Part shown: positions 41,111 to 49,207 of the stretch, in pieces
Position numbering within the stretch: the stretch's first letter is position 1
Layout: every line of letters starts with the position of its first letter
Origin: JAAAPF01 sp964481035
GTDB lineage: Bacteria > Pseudomonadota > Alphaproteobacteria > Geminicoccales > Geminicoccaceae
Assembly: GCA_964481035.1 (NCBI GenBank)
Contig: CAYZSE010000001.1
Span: 1 to 64,000 of the forward strand
Direction: 5' to 3'
DNA: 64,000 bases
The notes under the pieces: generated by a model
What the model saw: the letters and a program-made list of their open reading frames with translations, nothing else
The model's database searches: none
Told to the model about the DNA's origin: nothing
Position numbers and translations under genes: made by a program

Positions 41111-41144
41111 CGTCGACCGTGAACGTCGAAGCGCGGCGCCCGCC

Positions 41145-42770
41145 TCACGCCGGCGCGGCGGTCTCCTCCCGCGTGCGCGCCGCGTCGAGAAGGCTCCGCC
41201 CGGACAGCGGCCCGGCCGCCCGCACCCCGAGCAGATCGAGAATCGTCGGCACCATGTCGAACGAGCTCGCCACGTTGCGCGGGCCGGACCGTGGTACCTC
41301 ACCGAGGATGGCGGCGTAACCGAACTCCCCCGTGTGCCCGCCGGTGCGGCGTTGCGGCACCGGTCCGACGCGGCCGATCCCGGGCACGTCCATCGCATAG
41401 GCATTCGCCCGCCAATGGATCTTGAGGTCGCAGCGCGTCTCGGTGCGGTCGAAGGGGTCGCCCGCCAGCGGCCGGTCGATCCGCTCGACGAGCGAGGCGC
41501 CGGTGACCGGGTCCGTCGCGCTCCTCACCAGGGCCTCCAACTCGTCGAGCACGGCGGCGTAGCGATCCGGCTCGACGAGGCCGCTGGCCTCCCGGCCCCG
41601 CAGGTTGACCCGGATCTGGCCGTCGTAGAACGCCGGCAGGGCGAAGGCCTCCATGCGTGGCCAGAACTCGCGGTAGCGGGCGCCGGGCATCCAGTCGAGC
41701 GCAGCAGGGGAAACATCGTCGGGCCGGCCGGCCGCGAGACGCGAGGCCTTGCGGACGATGCGCGACCAGAGGCTCGCCGACCGACGGGTCGCCGCGGACG
41801 AGCCGAGCTGGGCGCACACCGCACGCGACCAAGCCTCGTCGGCCCGGAGCGCGGGCACCGGCATTGTCCAGTCTGGCCGTGGGCGCAGGTGCGGCACGCC
41901 GAAGCTGCGGCGGTACAAGAGCTCGGGAAGCAGCGCCATGCTGGCGAGGTCGCCCTTGTTCGGCCCCATGCCGTGCATCGAGAACACGACGAGGACCGCG
42001 TCCGGATGGTCCGCGTGCAGGTCGCCGATCATCCGGTCGGTGGCGGCGTAGACGCCCTCGATGCCACGGCGTGCAGCCGCCGCCGATGCATGGCCGTGCA
42101 GCGGGTGGGTGTGATCCCAGCCGTGCCAGAGCGCCTCCGCGGCCGAGTGCAACTCGGCGACGACGGTGATCGCGAGCGCCCAGTCGGGTAAGCGCTCCTT
42201 CAGCAGCCAGCGGGTGATGGCCCCGCGCCGCTCGGCCGCCTCGGTCATTCGCTCGGCCATGCGCGCCGTCTTTTCGGGCGATGGCCAGACGAATCCGTAG
42301 ATGAATTCGGCGGCCGGATAGGGGCCAAACCGGTCCTGGATCTCGTGGACGAGCGACGGCGGATCGCTGTGGCAGCGTACGCCTGGGTCGTGCGCCCCCC
42401 AATTGGCCATACCCCGCGTGTCGGTTGCGCGGGTGAGGTCGAGATACGGCACGTCGAAGGCCACCGCGGGAACGCCCAGGTCGGCAAGGAACGGCCGCGA
42501 CCGCGCCGGCTGCTGCGTCGCCCGATAGGTCGTCGCATCGAAGGTCACGGCACTCCACCGCTCGTAAGCGTCCGGCTCCTGCCCGGTCGAGAAGTGTTCC
42601 CAGGCGAGACCGGTCTCCCGCGCCTCGCCATGGTCCAAGGCGAAGATGGCGGCCTCCTCGGCCAGCTTCCGAAAGGCTGGCAGCCGGCCATCACGCATCA
42701 TCGCGTCCGCGATCGAGGCCTCGAAGCCGTCAAGACCAACAGCGATCACACGTCTCGGGGTGGTCTTCAC
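41145..42770 (-). CDS. Alkaline phosphatase superfamily protein (type I phosphodiesterase-like)
   Basis: Predicted metal-dependent phosphatase, phosphodiesterase or sulfatase of 541 residues, without signal peptide or membrane helix, so probably cytoplasmic. Metal-site segments are VIAVGLDGFE (Asp14), the nucleophile region ETGLAWEHFSTG, the ELHSAAEALWHGWDHTHP segment, FSMHGMGPN, and GGHTGEFGY near the C terminus. The usual SDHG Asp is Met here (SMHG), which may be a subfamily feature. The substrate is unknown. Its GTG start overlaps the glycosyltransferase stop by four bases, so the two are coupled and may act on one glycan or lipid. Confidence 0.8.
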   Translation of the reverse strand: MKTTPRRVIAVGLDGFEASIADAMMRDGRLPAFRKLAEEAAIFALDHGEARETGLAWEHFSTGQEPDAYERWSAVTFDATTYRATQQPARSRPFLADLGVPAVAFDVPYLDLTRATDTRGMANWGAHDPGVRCHSDPPSLVHEIQDRFGPYPAAEFIYGFVWPSPEKTARMAERMTEAAERRGAITRWLLKERLPDWALAITVVAELHSAAEALWHGWDHTHPLHGHASAAAARRGIEGVYAATDRMIGDLHADHPDAVLVVFSMHGMGPNKGDLASMALLPELLYRRSFGVPHLRPRPDWTMPVPALRADEAWSRAVCAQLGSSAATRRSASLWSRIVRKASRLAAGRPDDVSPAALDWMPGARYREFWPRMEAFALPAFYDGQIRVNLRGREASGLVEPDRYAAVLDELEALVRSATDPVTGASLVERIDRPLAGDPFDRTETRCDLKIHWRANAYAMDVPGIGRVGPVPQRRTGGHTGEFGYAAILGEVPRSGPRNVASSFDMVPTILDLLGVRAAGPLSGRSLLDAARTREETAAPA

Positions 42771-43768
42771 GCGCGTGGCTCCCGATGCGCCAACGAGGCT
42801 CGACGTCGCACGGCGGCGGCTCTGCCGAGGCTAACATTCAGGCGCTTTAGGGTCTGCAGCCAGACTTTTGGTGGCGCCAGGGGGTACTGCGCAGCGAAGC
42901 ACACCGCGTTGAAGCCGACCCGCAGCTCTGCGCGCAGTCGGGCCGCCGCGGTGCCCGGCACGTCGCGGCGGCGCAGGACCTCTTGGTAGCCGTTACCGCG
43001 GAAGTAGCGGGCGACGTAGCCGAGCGTCTGCCGGTCGGGGCCGACGCGATGCTCGACCCAGGCGTCAGACACCCACTGGCCGACGTGGCCGGTGAGCGCC
43101 AGCCGCCGGAATAGCTCTCGCTCCTCGCCGCCGATCAGCCACGCGTCCCCACCGCGCCGTCCCAACGCGTCGCAAAAGCCGCCGGCGAGTGCTCCGCGGC
43201 GTGTCAGCATATTTGCGCCAAACGGGTACTCGTTGGCGTTCAGGACGTCGAAAGTCCGTGTCCGGTCGCCGAGGTCGAGGCCCGACCAGACGGTCGGAAT
43301 GACCTCCAGGGCGTCCGCGGCCCAAAAGGGCGGTGTTCCCTCCAGCAGCGGGCGGATCGGCCCGCCGAAAAAGAGGGCGTCGGGATAGCGCGCCAGCGCT
43401 TCGTGATACGCGACCAGAAGGCGTGTCGACGGGGTGACGTCGTCGTCCAGCCACAGAACCGCGTCGCCTGCCGCAGCCGAGATCCCGACGTTGCGTGCGC
43501 GACCGAGGCCGCGCTGCGGCGCTTCGACCACGTTGACGCCGTGCCGCTGGCAGACCCGGATGGTGTCGTCCGCGCAAGCGTTGGCAACGACGACGGTCTC
43601 CACGGAGCAGCCGACGGGCACCGTGCAGGCGTCGAGCGCCTTCAGCGTGCGCGCGAGCGACGAAGCGCGGTCGTGCGTGCAGATGACGACGCTGAGCGAC
43701 GCTACGATGCCGTCCGCCAGGGGGCGCCGCGCGTCGCGCGACACGGCCTGCGTCGGGGGTTGAGCCAT
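42767..43768 (-). CDS. Family 2 glycosyltransferase
   Basis: GT-A fold glycosyltransferase of 333 residues. The nucleotide-sugar fold is clear: SLSVVICTHDRASSLARTL, then ETVVVANACADDT, GLGRARNVGISAAAGD and the metal-binding VLWLDDDV. An acceptor-side Glu pair lies in IGGEERELFRRL. The C-terminal 60 residues carry a basic, weakly hydrophobic helix that may touch the membrane. It starts 14 bases after dapB with a weak ribosome site and overlaps the phosphatase-superfamily gene by four bases. Donor and acceptor are unknown. Confidence 0.87.
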   Translation of the reverse strand: MAQPPTQAVSRDARRPLADGIVASLSVVICTHDRASSLARTLKALDACTVPVGCSVETVVVANACADDTIRVCQRHGVNVVEAPQRGLGRARNVGISAAAGDAVLWLDDDVTPSTRLLVAYHEALARYPDALFFGGPIRPLLEGTPPFWAADALEVIPTVWSGLDLGDRTRTFDVLNANEYPFGANMLTRRGALAGGFCDALGRRGGDAWLIGGEERELFRRLALTGHVGQWVSDAWVEHRVGPDRQTLGYVARYFRGNGYQEVLRRRDVPGTAAARLRAELRVGFNAVCFAAQYPLAPPKVWLQTLKRLNVSLGRAAAVRRRASLAHREPRA

Positions 43769-43782
43769 TATTGCCAGCCGGT

Positions 43783-44586
43783 TCAGTGCCGTAGTCCCAG
43801 GACGTCCGCCATACCGTAGAGGCCCGGGGTTCGGCCGCGGGTCCAGAGCGCGGCTTTGAGCGCGCCGTCGCTGTAGATGCGGCGGTCGCTGGCGCGGTGG
43901 GTGAGCTCCAGGCGCTCGCCGAGGCCCGCGAAAAGGACCGTGTGGTCGCCGACGACGTCGCCGCCGCGGAGCGCCGCGAAGCCGATCCGGCCCCGCTCGC
44001 GGGCGCCGGTGAGCCCGTCGCGGCCGCGGTCGGCCATCGCATCGAGGTCGACGCCGCGCCCCTCGGCCGCCGCCCGGCCGAGGCCGAGGGCCGTGCCGGA
44101 GGGGGCATCGACCTTGTGGTTGTGGTGCAGCTCGACGATCTCGATGTCGTAGGCGTCGTCGAGCGCGCGGGCGACGGTCGCGACCAGCTCCATGAGGAGG
44201 TTGACGCCGAGGCTCATGTTGGGCGCGTAGACGATCGGCACGTCCTTGGCGGCCTCCAAGAGCGCCTGCTCGTGCTCGACCGCGAGGCCCGTGGTGCCGA
44301 TGACGTGGGCGCAGCCCGCCTCGGCCGCGAAATGCGCGTGCGCCACCGAGGCGGCGGGGCTCGAGAACTCGATCGCGGCATCCGCCGCGCGCATCGCCTC
44401 GAGCGCGCCGTCGGTGGCCGCGAGCCCGATCGGATCGCGGCCGGCGAGCACGCCCAGATCCTCGCCGAGGGCCGGATTGCCCCCGGTCTCGACGCCGGCC
44501 ACCAGCTCGAGCTCGAGATGATCGAGTACCGCCTTGAGGTTGTTGCGCCCCATCCGCCCGGCGCAGCCGATCACCGCGATCTTCAT
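43783..44586 (-). CDS. dapB: 4-hydroxy-tetrahydrodipicolinate reductase
   Basis: NAD(P)H reductase of the lysine and meso-diaminopimelate pathway. The 267-residue protein has the nucleotide loop IAVIGCAGRMGRNNLKAVL and the family signature IVELHHNHKVDAPSGTAL with the catalytic His and Lys, plus SDRRIYSDGALKAALW near the end. GAGGAGG lies 3 bases before the ATG at 44586, better than a start five codons earlier. It heads a three-gene unit with the glycosyltransferase and phosphatase-like genes. Confidence 0.95.
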   Translation of the reverse strand: MKIAVIGCAGRMGRNNLKAVLDHLELELVAGVETGGNPALGEDLGVLAGRDPIGLAATDGALEAMRAADAAIEFSSPAASVAHAHFAAEAGCAHVIGTTGLAVEHEQALLEAAKDVPIVYAPNMSLGVNLLMELVATVARALDDAYDIEIVELHHNHKVDAPSGTALGLGRAAAEGRGVDLDAMADRGRDGLTGARERGRIGFAALRGGDVVGDHTVLFAGLGERLELTHRASDRRIYSDGALKAALWTRGRTPGLYGMADVLGLRH

Positions 44587-44784
44587 GGTCCTCCTCTCCA
44601 CCTCGCGCCACGCCTCGTCTCGAAGGGGCTTGCCAGCCGGCCGTATGTGGTCACCCTAGAGCGGATGCGACGTGCTGACACTCTCCTTCGCGCGGCTGCG
44701 CTGCGGGTGACGCGCCCGGGCTCGGCACGCCGCGCCCGCCGCGACGCCTTCGCCGCGGCCGTCGACGGCGCGCCGAGCTGAGCC

Positions 44785-45924
44785 GTGGCGGCCGCTCCCG
44801 CTCTGGTCCGCGTCGAGGCCGAAGCTGGCCGGCTCGTCGGCGAGGGCGAATGGCTCGTGGGCGAGGTCGCGAGCCTCGATCGCCAGCTCCAGGCCGCCGC
44901 TCGCGCGCTCGCCCAGCCGGGACGGCCCGTCGTCATCGCGCTCGACGCCGTCACCCGCCTCGACACCGCCGGCGCCTGGCTGATCCACCGTACCGAGCGC
45001 GCGCTCGCCGAAGCCGATGTCGACGTGCGCATCGAGGGTCTCGATCCCGGCCGGCGCCAGCTTCTCGACAAGATCGCCGAGGCCTGCGCCGCGGCCGAGC
45101 TGCCGCCGGCGCCGCGCACCTCATGGCTCGCCGACCAACTGGCGACGGTCGGCCGCGCCACTTTAGACGTTCTCGACGAGGTGTGGGAGCTCTTGGCCTT
45201 CTTCGGCGCGCTCACCGCGACCCTCGCCGGCACCCTGGCACGACCGTGGCGACTACGGATGACCTCGTTCAGCGCGCACGTCATCCGCGCCGGTCTCGAG
45301 GCGATGCCCATCGTCGGCCTCATGTCGTTCCTCGTCGGCGTGGTGCTCGCCTTCCAGGGCGCGAGCCAGCTGCGCCAGTTCGGCGCCGAGATCTTCACGG
45401 TCGATCTGCTGGCCCTCTCGATCCTGCGCGAGATCGGCGTGCTGATGACCGCGATCATCGTCGCCGGCCGCTCGGGCAGCGCGTTCACGGCCCAGATCGG
45501 CACCATGGTCGTGAACGAGGAGGTGGACGCCATGCGCACGCTCGGCCTGGATCCCATGGAGGTTCTCGTCGTCCCGCGCGTGCTGGCGCTCATGGTGGCG
45601 CTGCCGCTCTTGGCCTTCTTCGCCGACGTCATGGGGCTGCTCGGCGGCGGGCTCTTGACCGTGTTCGTCCTCGACATCGCACCGAGCCAGTTCCTTCAGC
45701 AGCTCCGCAGCACGACCGACGGCACCCAGCTCTTCGCGGGCCTGGTCAAGGCGCCGATCTTCGCCTTCGTCATCGCCATGGTCGGCTGCCGCAACGGGCT
45801 GCGGGTGGAGGGCGATGCGGCGAGCGTCGGCCGGCTGACGACCCAGGCCGTGGTCACCTCCATCTTTCTGGTCATCGTCATCGATGCCGGCTTCTCGATC
45901 GCCTTCAATGCCGTCGGCATCTGA
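44785..45924 (+). CDS. mlaE: MlaE-type ABC lipid transporter permease with N-terminal STAS domain
   Basis: Inner-membrane permease of the Mla/Ttg2-type phospholipid transporter that helps keep outer-membrane lipid asymmetry. About residues 15-95 form a STAS/MlaB-like domain (VVIALDAVTRLDTAGAWLI), so MlaB is fused rather than separate. The permease domain (about 130-379) has SFLVGVVLAFQGASQLRQFG and AGRSGSAFTAQIGTMVVNEE, followed by DAMRTLGLDP, all MlaE signatures. GTG start at 44785. Its end overlaps mlaF by 17 bases. Confidence 0.93.
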   Translation: MAAAPALVRVEAEAGRLVGEGEWLVGEVASLDRQLQAAARALAQPGRPVVIALDAVTRLDTAGAWLIHRTERALAEADVDVRIEGLDPGRRQLLDKIAEACAAAELPPAPRTSWLADQLATVGRATLDVLDEVWELLAFFGALTATLAGTLARPWRLRMTSFSAHVIRAGLEAMPIVGLMSFLVGVVLAFQGASQLRQFGAEIFTVDLLALSILREIGVLMTAIIVAGRSGSAFTAQIGTMVVNEEVDAMRTLGLDPMEVLVVPRVLALMVALPLLAFFADVMGLLGGGLLTVFVLDIAPSQFLQQLRSTTDGTQLFAGLVKAPIFAFVIAMVGCRNGLRVEGDAASVGRLTTQAVVTSIFLVIVIDAGFSIAFNAVGI

Positions 45925-46705
45925 GCCCGCGATCCGCCTCGAGGGCGTGGTCAACGCGTTCGGGAGCCACGTCGTCCACGACGGCGTCGACCTGGAGGTT
46001 CGCCGGGGCGAGATTCTCGGCCTGGTGGGCGGCTCGGGTTCGGGCAAGTCGGTGCTCCTGCGCACCATCCTCGGCCTGATGCGGCCCCGCGCCGGCCGCG
46101 TCGAGGTGCTCGGTCGCGATTTGCTCGCCGCCGGCCCGGCGGAGCAACGAGCCCTGCAGGCGCGCTGGGGCGTGCTCTTCCAGGACGGCGCGCTCTTCAG
46201 CTCGCTCACCGTGCGCGAGAACATCCAGGTGCCGATGCGCGAGCGGCTGCGCCTCGAGGCGAGGCTCATGGACGAGCTCGCGGCCGTCCGCCTCGCCCTC
46301 GTGGGCCTGCCGATGGACGCGGCCGACAAGCTGCCGTCGGAACTCTCGGGCGGGATGCGCAAACGCGCCGGGCTCGCCCGCGCGCTCGCCCTCGACCCCG
46401 AGATCATCCTCCTCGACGAGCCGACGGCGGGGCTCGATCCGATCGGTGCGGCCGGCTTCGACGAGCTCATCTTGTCGCTACACGCGGCGCTGGGGCTCAC
46501 CGTCGTCATGATCACCCACGACGTCGACAGCCTCGTCCGCATCACCGACCGCATCGCCGTGCTGTTGAACAAGCGCTGCTTCGTCGCCACTCTGGACGAG
46601 TTGCGGGCGGTCGAAGATCCGTGGCTGCAGCAATATTTCAACGGGCCGCGGGGTCGGGCGGCGCTCGCCGGCAAGGCACCGGTTCCCCGCGCAGCCGAAG
46701 GCTGA
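45908..46705 (+). CDS. mlaF: MlaF-type ABC transporter ATPase
   Basis: ATPase of the Mla-type lipid transporter. The 265 residues contain Walker A GGSGSGKSVLLR, the Q-loop VLFQDGALFSSLTVREN, signature ELSGGMRKRAGLARAL, Walker B IILLDEPTAGLDP and switch His in MITHDVDSL. Start ATG 45908 lies inside the end of mlaE. mlaD begins 5 bases after the stop. The FQDGALF Q-loop is typical of MlaF/MKL. Confidence 0.95.
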   Translation: MPSASEPAIRLEGVVNAFGSHVVHDGVDLEVRRGEILGLVGGSGSGKSVLLRTILGLMRPRAGRVEVLGRDLLAAGPAEQRALQARWGVLFQDGALFSSLTVRENIQVPMRERLRLEARLMDELAAVRLALVGLPMDAADKLPSELSGGMRKRAGLARALALDPEIILLDEPTAGLDPIGAAGFDELILSLHAALGLTVVMITHDVDSLVRITDRIAVLLNKRCFVATLDELRAVEDPWLQQYFNGPRGRAALAGKAPVPRAAEG

Positions 46706-46710
46706 AACTC

Positions 46711-47682
46711 ATGGAAACACGCGCCAGCCATGTCCTCGTCGGCTTGTTCGTCGTCGTCTTGAGCGTCGCGACGGCGCTCGCCGCCATCTGGTTCGCCCGA
46801 GCCCAGCTCGACCGCCAGGTCGACGTCTACGAGGTCGCGTTCCGCTCCTCGGTCTCAGGCCTGCAGAACGGCGCGCAAGTGACCTATCAGGGCATCCAGG
46901 TCGGTCGCGTCGCCCGCATCCGCTTCGATCCCGACAATGTCGAGCGCGTCCTCGTCCGCATCGAGGTCGAGCCGTCGACGCCGGTCACCGAGGACACGAT
47001 CGCGCGGCTCGAGCCGCAGGGCATCACCGGCATCTTCTTCGTGCAGCTCTCGGGCGGCAGCAATCAGAGCGCTCGGCTGCCGTCTCGGCCCACGGATCCG
47101 GCGCAGATTCCGGGCAGGCCCTCGGCGATCGATCGCCTCTCGGCGGACGCGCCCGAGCTCTTGAACCGGGGCGTTCTGCTGCTCGAGCGGGCGACGACGC
47201 TCCTGGACGAGACCAATCTCGAGCGCGTCGCCAGCACGCTCGAGGACATCGAGACGCTCGCCGACACCGCCGCCTCGCGTCGTGAGGAGGTCGCCGCCAT
47301 CATCGACGAGACGGCCGCGTTGATGGGCGAGCTGCGCGCTGCGTCGGCCTCCGCCGAGCGGATGCTCGCGAGCCTCGAGACCACGGCCGGGACCATCGAG
47401 CGCGACATCGAGGCGCTCCTCGCCTCGGGCCAGAGCGGCCTCGCTCGGCTCGACGAGGCGGCGCTCGCGCTCGACCGCGCCGCCGGCCAGATGAACGGGC
47501 TCCTGCGCGACGTTCGCGAGCCGCTGCGTGACTTCTCCCAGACCGGGCTCTACGAGTTCGGGGCGTTGATCGTCGAGACGCGCCAGCTCGTCGCGGCGGC
47601 GACGCGGATCACCCGCGAGTTCGAGCGCGATCCCACGGGCTTTCTCCTGGGCAACACCTTCAAGGGCTTCAGGGCCGAATAG
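46711..47682 (+). CDS. mlaD: MlaD-family MCE domain protein
   Basis: Periplasmic lipid-binding subunit of the Mla-type transporter. One N-terminal membrane anchor (VLVGLFVVVLSVATALAAIW, about 8-27) is followed by a single MCE domain (about 38-118: SVSGLQNGAQVTYQGIQVGR, LEPQGITGIFFVQLSGG). The C-terminal 190 residues are long helices rich in Ala/Glu/Leu that could form the channel seen in longer MCE proteins. The 323-residue length is greater than E. coli MlaD and typical for alphaproteobacteria. Confidence 0.93.
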   Translation: METRASHVLVGLFVVVLSVATALAAIWFARAQLDRQVDVYEVAFRSSVSGLQNGAQVTYQGIQVGRVARIRFDPDNVERVLVRIEVEPSTPVTEDTIARLEPQGITGIFFVQLSGGSNQSARLPSRPTDPAQIPGRPSAIDRLSADAPELLNRGVLLLERATTLLDETNLERVASTLEDIETLADTAASRREEVAAIIDETAALMGELRAASASAERMLASLETTAGTIERDIEALLASGQSGLARLDEAALALDRAAGQMNGLLRDVREPLRDFSQTGLYEFGALIVETRQLVAAATRITREFERDPTGFLLGNTFKGFRAE

Positions 47683-47685
47683 CCG

Positions 47686-48306
47686 ATGCGCCGCTCGTTT
47701 CTCGCCTCTTTCTTGGCCCTACCGTTGCTTCCCGCCTGCGCCGCCCTCAACATCGCCGCGCGCGAGCCGCCGCAGCTCTACGCCCTGACCCCGAAGACGA
47801 CCTTCGATGCCGATCTCCCCGACCTCGACCGGGCTCGCCTGCAGATCGAGGTGCCGACCGCCGCCGCCGGCCTCAACACCGCGCGCATCGCCCTCAGGCC
47901 GACGCCGACGACGCTGCAATACTTCGCGGGCGCGACCTGGATCGAGGTCTTGCCGATGATGGTCCAGACGCTGCTGATCGAGAGCTTCGAGTCCACCGGC
48001 AGTGTCGAACCGGAGGCGAGCGCGGCCATCGGGGTGAGGAGCGACTGGGCGCTGCGCCTCTATGTCCGCGAGTTCCAAGCGGAGTACCTCACCAAAGGTG
48101 CGCCGCCACTCGTGCGCGTTCGCCTGCAACCGCGGCTGTTGCGCCTGCCGCGGCGGACCGAAGCCGGACAGCTCGATATCGAAGCCACGCATCTCGCGGC
48201 GAGCACGGCGCTCGACGACATCGTCATCGCCATGGACGAGGCGCTCGGCACCGCCATGCGCGACACCGTCGAATGGACGCTGCGCAGCATCGCCGCGCAG
48301 CGTTGA
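47686..48306 (+). CDS. ABC-type transport auxiliary lipoprotein
   Basis: A 206-residue lipoprotein of the PqiC/ABC_trans_aux group. The signal peptide (MRRSFLASFLALPLLPAC) ends in a lipobox LPAC with the acylated Cys18. The mature protein has the family pattern PPQLYALTPKTTF and IEVPTAAAGLNTARIALRP, then ATWIEVLPMMVQTLLIESF. It starts 3 bases after mlaD and probably links the MCE channel to the outer membrane. No MlaA or MlaC homologue is adjacent. Confidence 0.88.
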   Translation: MRRSFLASFLALPLLPACAALNIAAREPPQLYALTPKTTFDADLPDLDRARLQIEVPTAAAGLNTARIALRPTPTTLQYFAGATWIEVLPMMVQTLLIESFESTGSVEPEASAAIGVRSDWALRLYVREFQAEYLTKGAPPLVRVRLQPRLLRLPRRTEAGQLDIEATHLAASTALDDIVIAMDEALGTAMRDTVEWTLRSIAAQR

Positions 48307-48475
48307 ACGTTCGACAAAAGGTCGCAAAACGATCTTGGCGCGAAGCAAACTTGCGTGCCATTTCCACGACTTGAGAAGAATTTTTGGAACAGGTCCAATC
48401 CGCCTCGCCGCCAAGTCGTGTTGACCCGATCATCGCCTGTTCTTAGCTCAACGGAGGTATTGAGGGGTGGTCGGG

Positions 48476-48688
48476 ATGATCGTCTGTCTGTGCAATGCAT
48501 TGCACGAGCGGCAGTGCCGCGAGGCCGCGGCGCGCCCCGGGACGCGCGGTCCCGGCTGCGTCTACCGGCAGCTCGGTTGCCGGGTTCGTTGCGGCGCTTG
48601 TGTCGAGACCATGCGCGAGATCGTCGAGCACGCGCACGAGGTGCGTGACCAGGCCGCCCCCGCGGCCGTCGTTGGAGGAGGAACGTGA
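48476..48688 (+). CDS. bfd: Bacterioferritin-associated ferredoxin
   Basis: 2Fe-2S protein that reduces bacterioferritin and lets stored iron out. The 70-residue product has the four cluster Cys in CLC (near the N terminus) and CGAC, with a shorter inter-motif helix than E. coli Bfd. ATG at 48476 has GAGGGG 8 bases upstream; a GTG at 48467 with GGAGG 9 bases upstream would add three residues. Its stop overlaps the bfr start by one base (TGATG), so both are coupled. The 169 bases upstream are AT-richer than the surroundings and probably hold an iron-controlled promoter, but I could not fit a clean Irr or Fur site. Confidence 0.92.
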   Translation: MIVCLCNALHERQCREAAARPGTRGPGCVYRQLGCRVRCGACVETMREIVEHAHEVRDQAAPAAVVGGGT

Positions 48689-49170
48689 TGCCCGAGCCGA
48701 CCCCGGTTAAGGGACACCTAGACGTACTGGAAGCCCTCAATCTTGCTCTCAGGGGCGAGTTGACCGCGATCAATCAGTATTTCTTGCATGCGCGGATGCT
48801 CGAGGATTGGGGCTTCATGAAGCGAAGCAAAGAGGAGTACGACGAGTCCATCGAGGAGATGCAGCATGCAGATCGCCTCATCAAGCGCATCCTGCTCCTC
48901 GGCGGCCTGCCCAACCTGCAGGATCTCGGCAAGCTCTATATCGGCGAGGATCTCAAGAATCTCATCGAGTGCGACCTGCGCTTAGAGCTCGAAGGCATTG
49001 CGCACTACCGCCAGGCGATCGGGCTGTGTGAAGCGCACGGCGACTACGTCAGCCGCGATCTGCTCAAGGCGATCCTGGCCGAGGAAGAGGAACACCAAGA
49101 TCACAACAAGACCGAGCTGGAGCTGATCGCCCGCATCGGCATCGAGAACTTCGGCCAGACGCAGATCTGA
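48688..49170 (+). CDS. bfr: Bacterioferritin
   Basis: Haem-containing 24-mer iron-storage ferritin. The 160 residues keep the ferroxidase ligands in GELTAINQYFLHAR (Glu), EEMQHADR (Glu, His), an E in LELEGIAHY, and LAEEEEHQDH (Glu, His). The haem-ligand Met is present in SIEEMQHAD. GGAGGAGG lies upstream of the ATG at 48688. Paired with bfd as in many proteobacteria. Confidence 0.97.
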   Translation: MPEPTPVKGHLDVLEALNLALRGELTAINQYFLHARMLEDWGFMKRSKEEYDESIEEMQHADRLIKRILLLGGLPNLQDLGKLYIGEDLKNLIECDLRLELEGIAHYRQAIGLCEAHGDYVSRDLLKAILAEEEEHQDHNKTELELIARIGIENFGQTQI

Positions 49171-49207
49171 GAGGCCGATCCCGTCGCTCGAGCAGCGGCG
49201 GGCCCGT

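Noticed and set aside
48307..48475. Iron-responsive (Irr or Fur) box upstream of bfd-bfr
   Set aside because: The patch is AT-rich and contains partial inverted sequences such as ttgagaagaattttt and gttcttagctcaac, but none fits a known consensus well enough to annotate.
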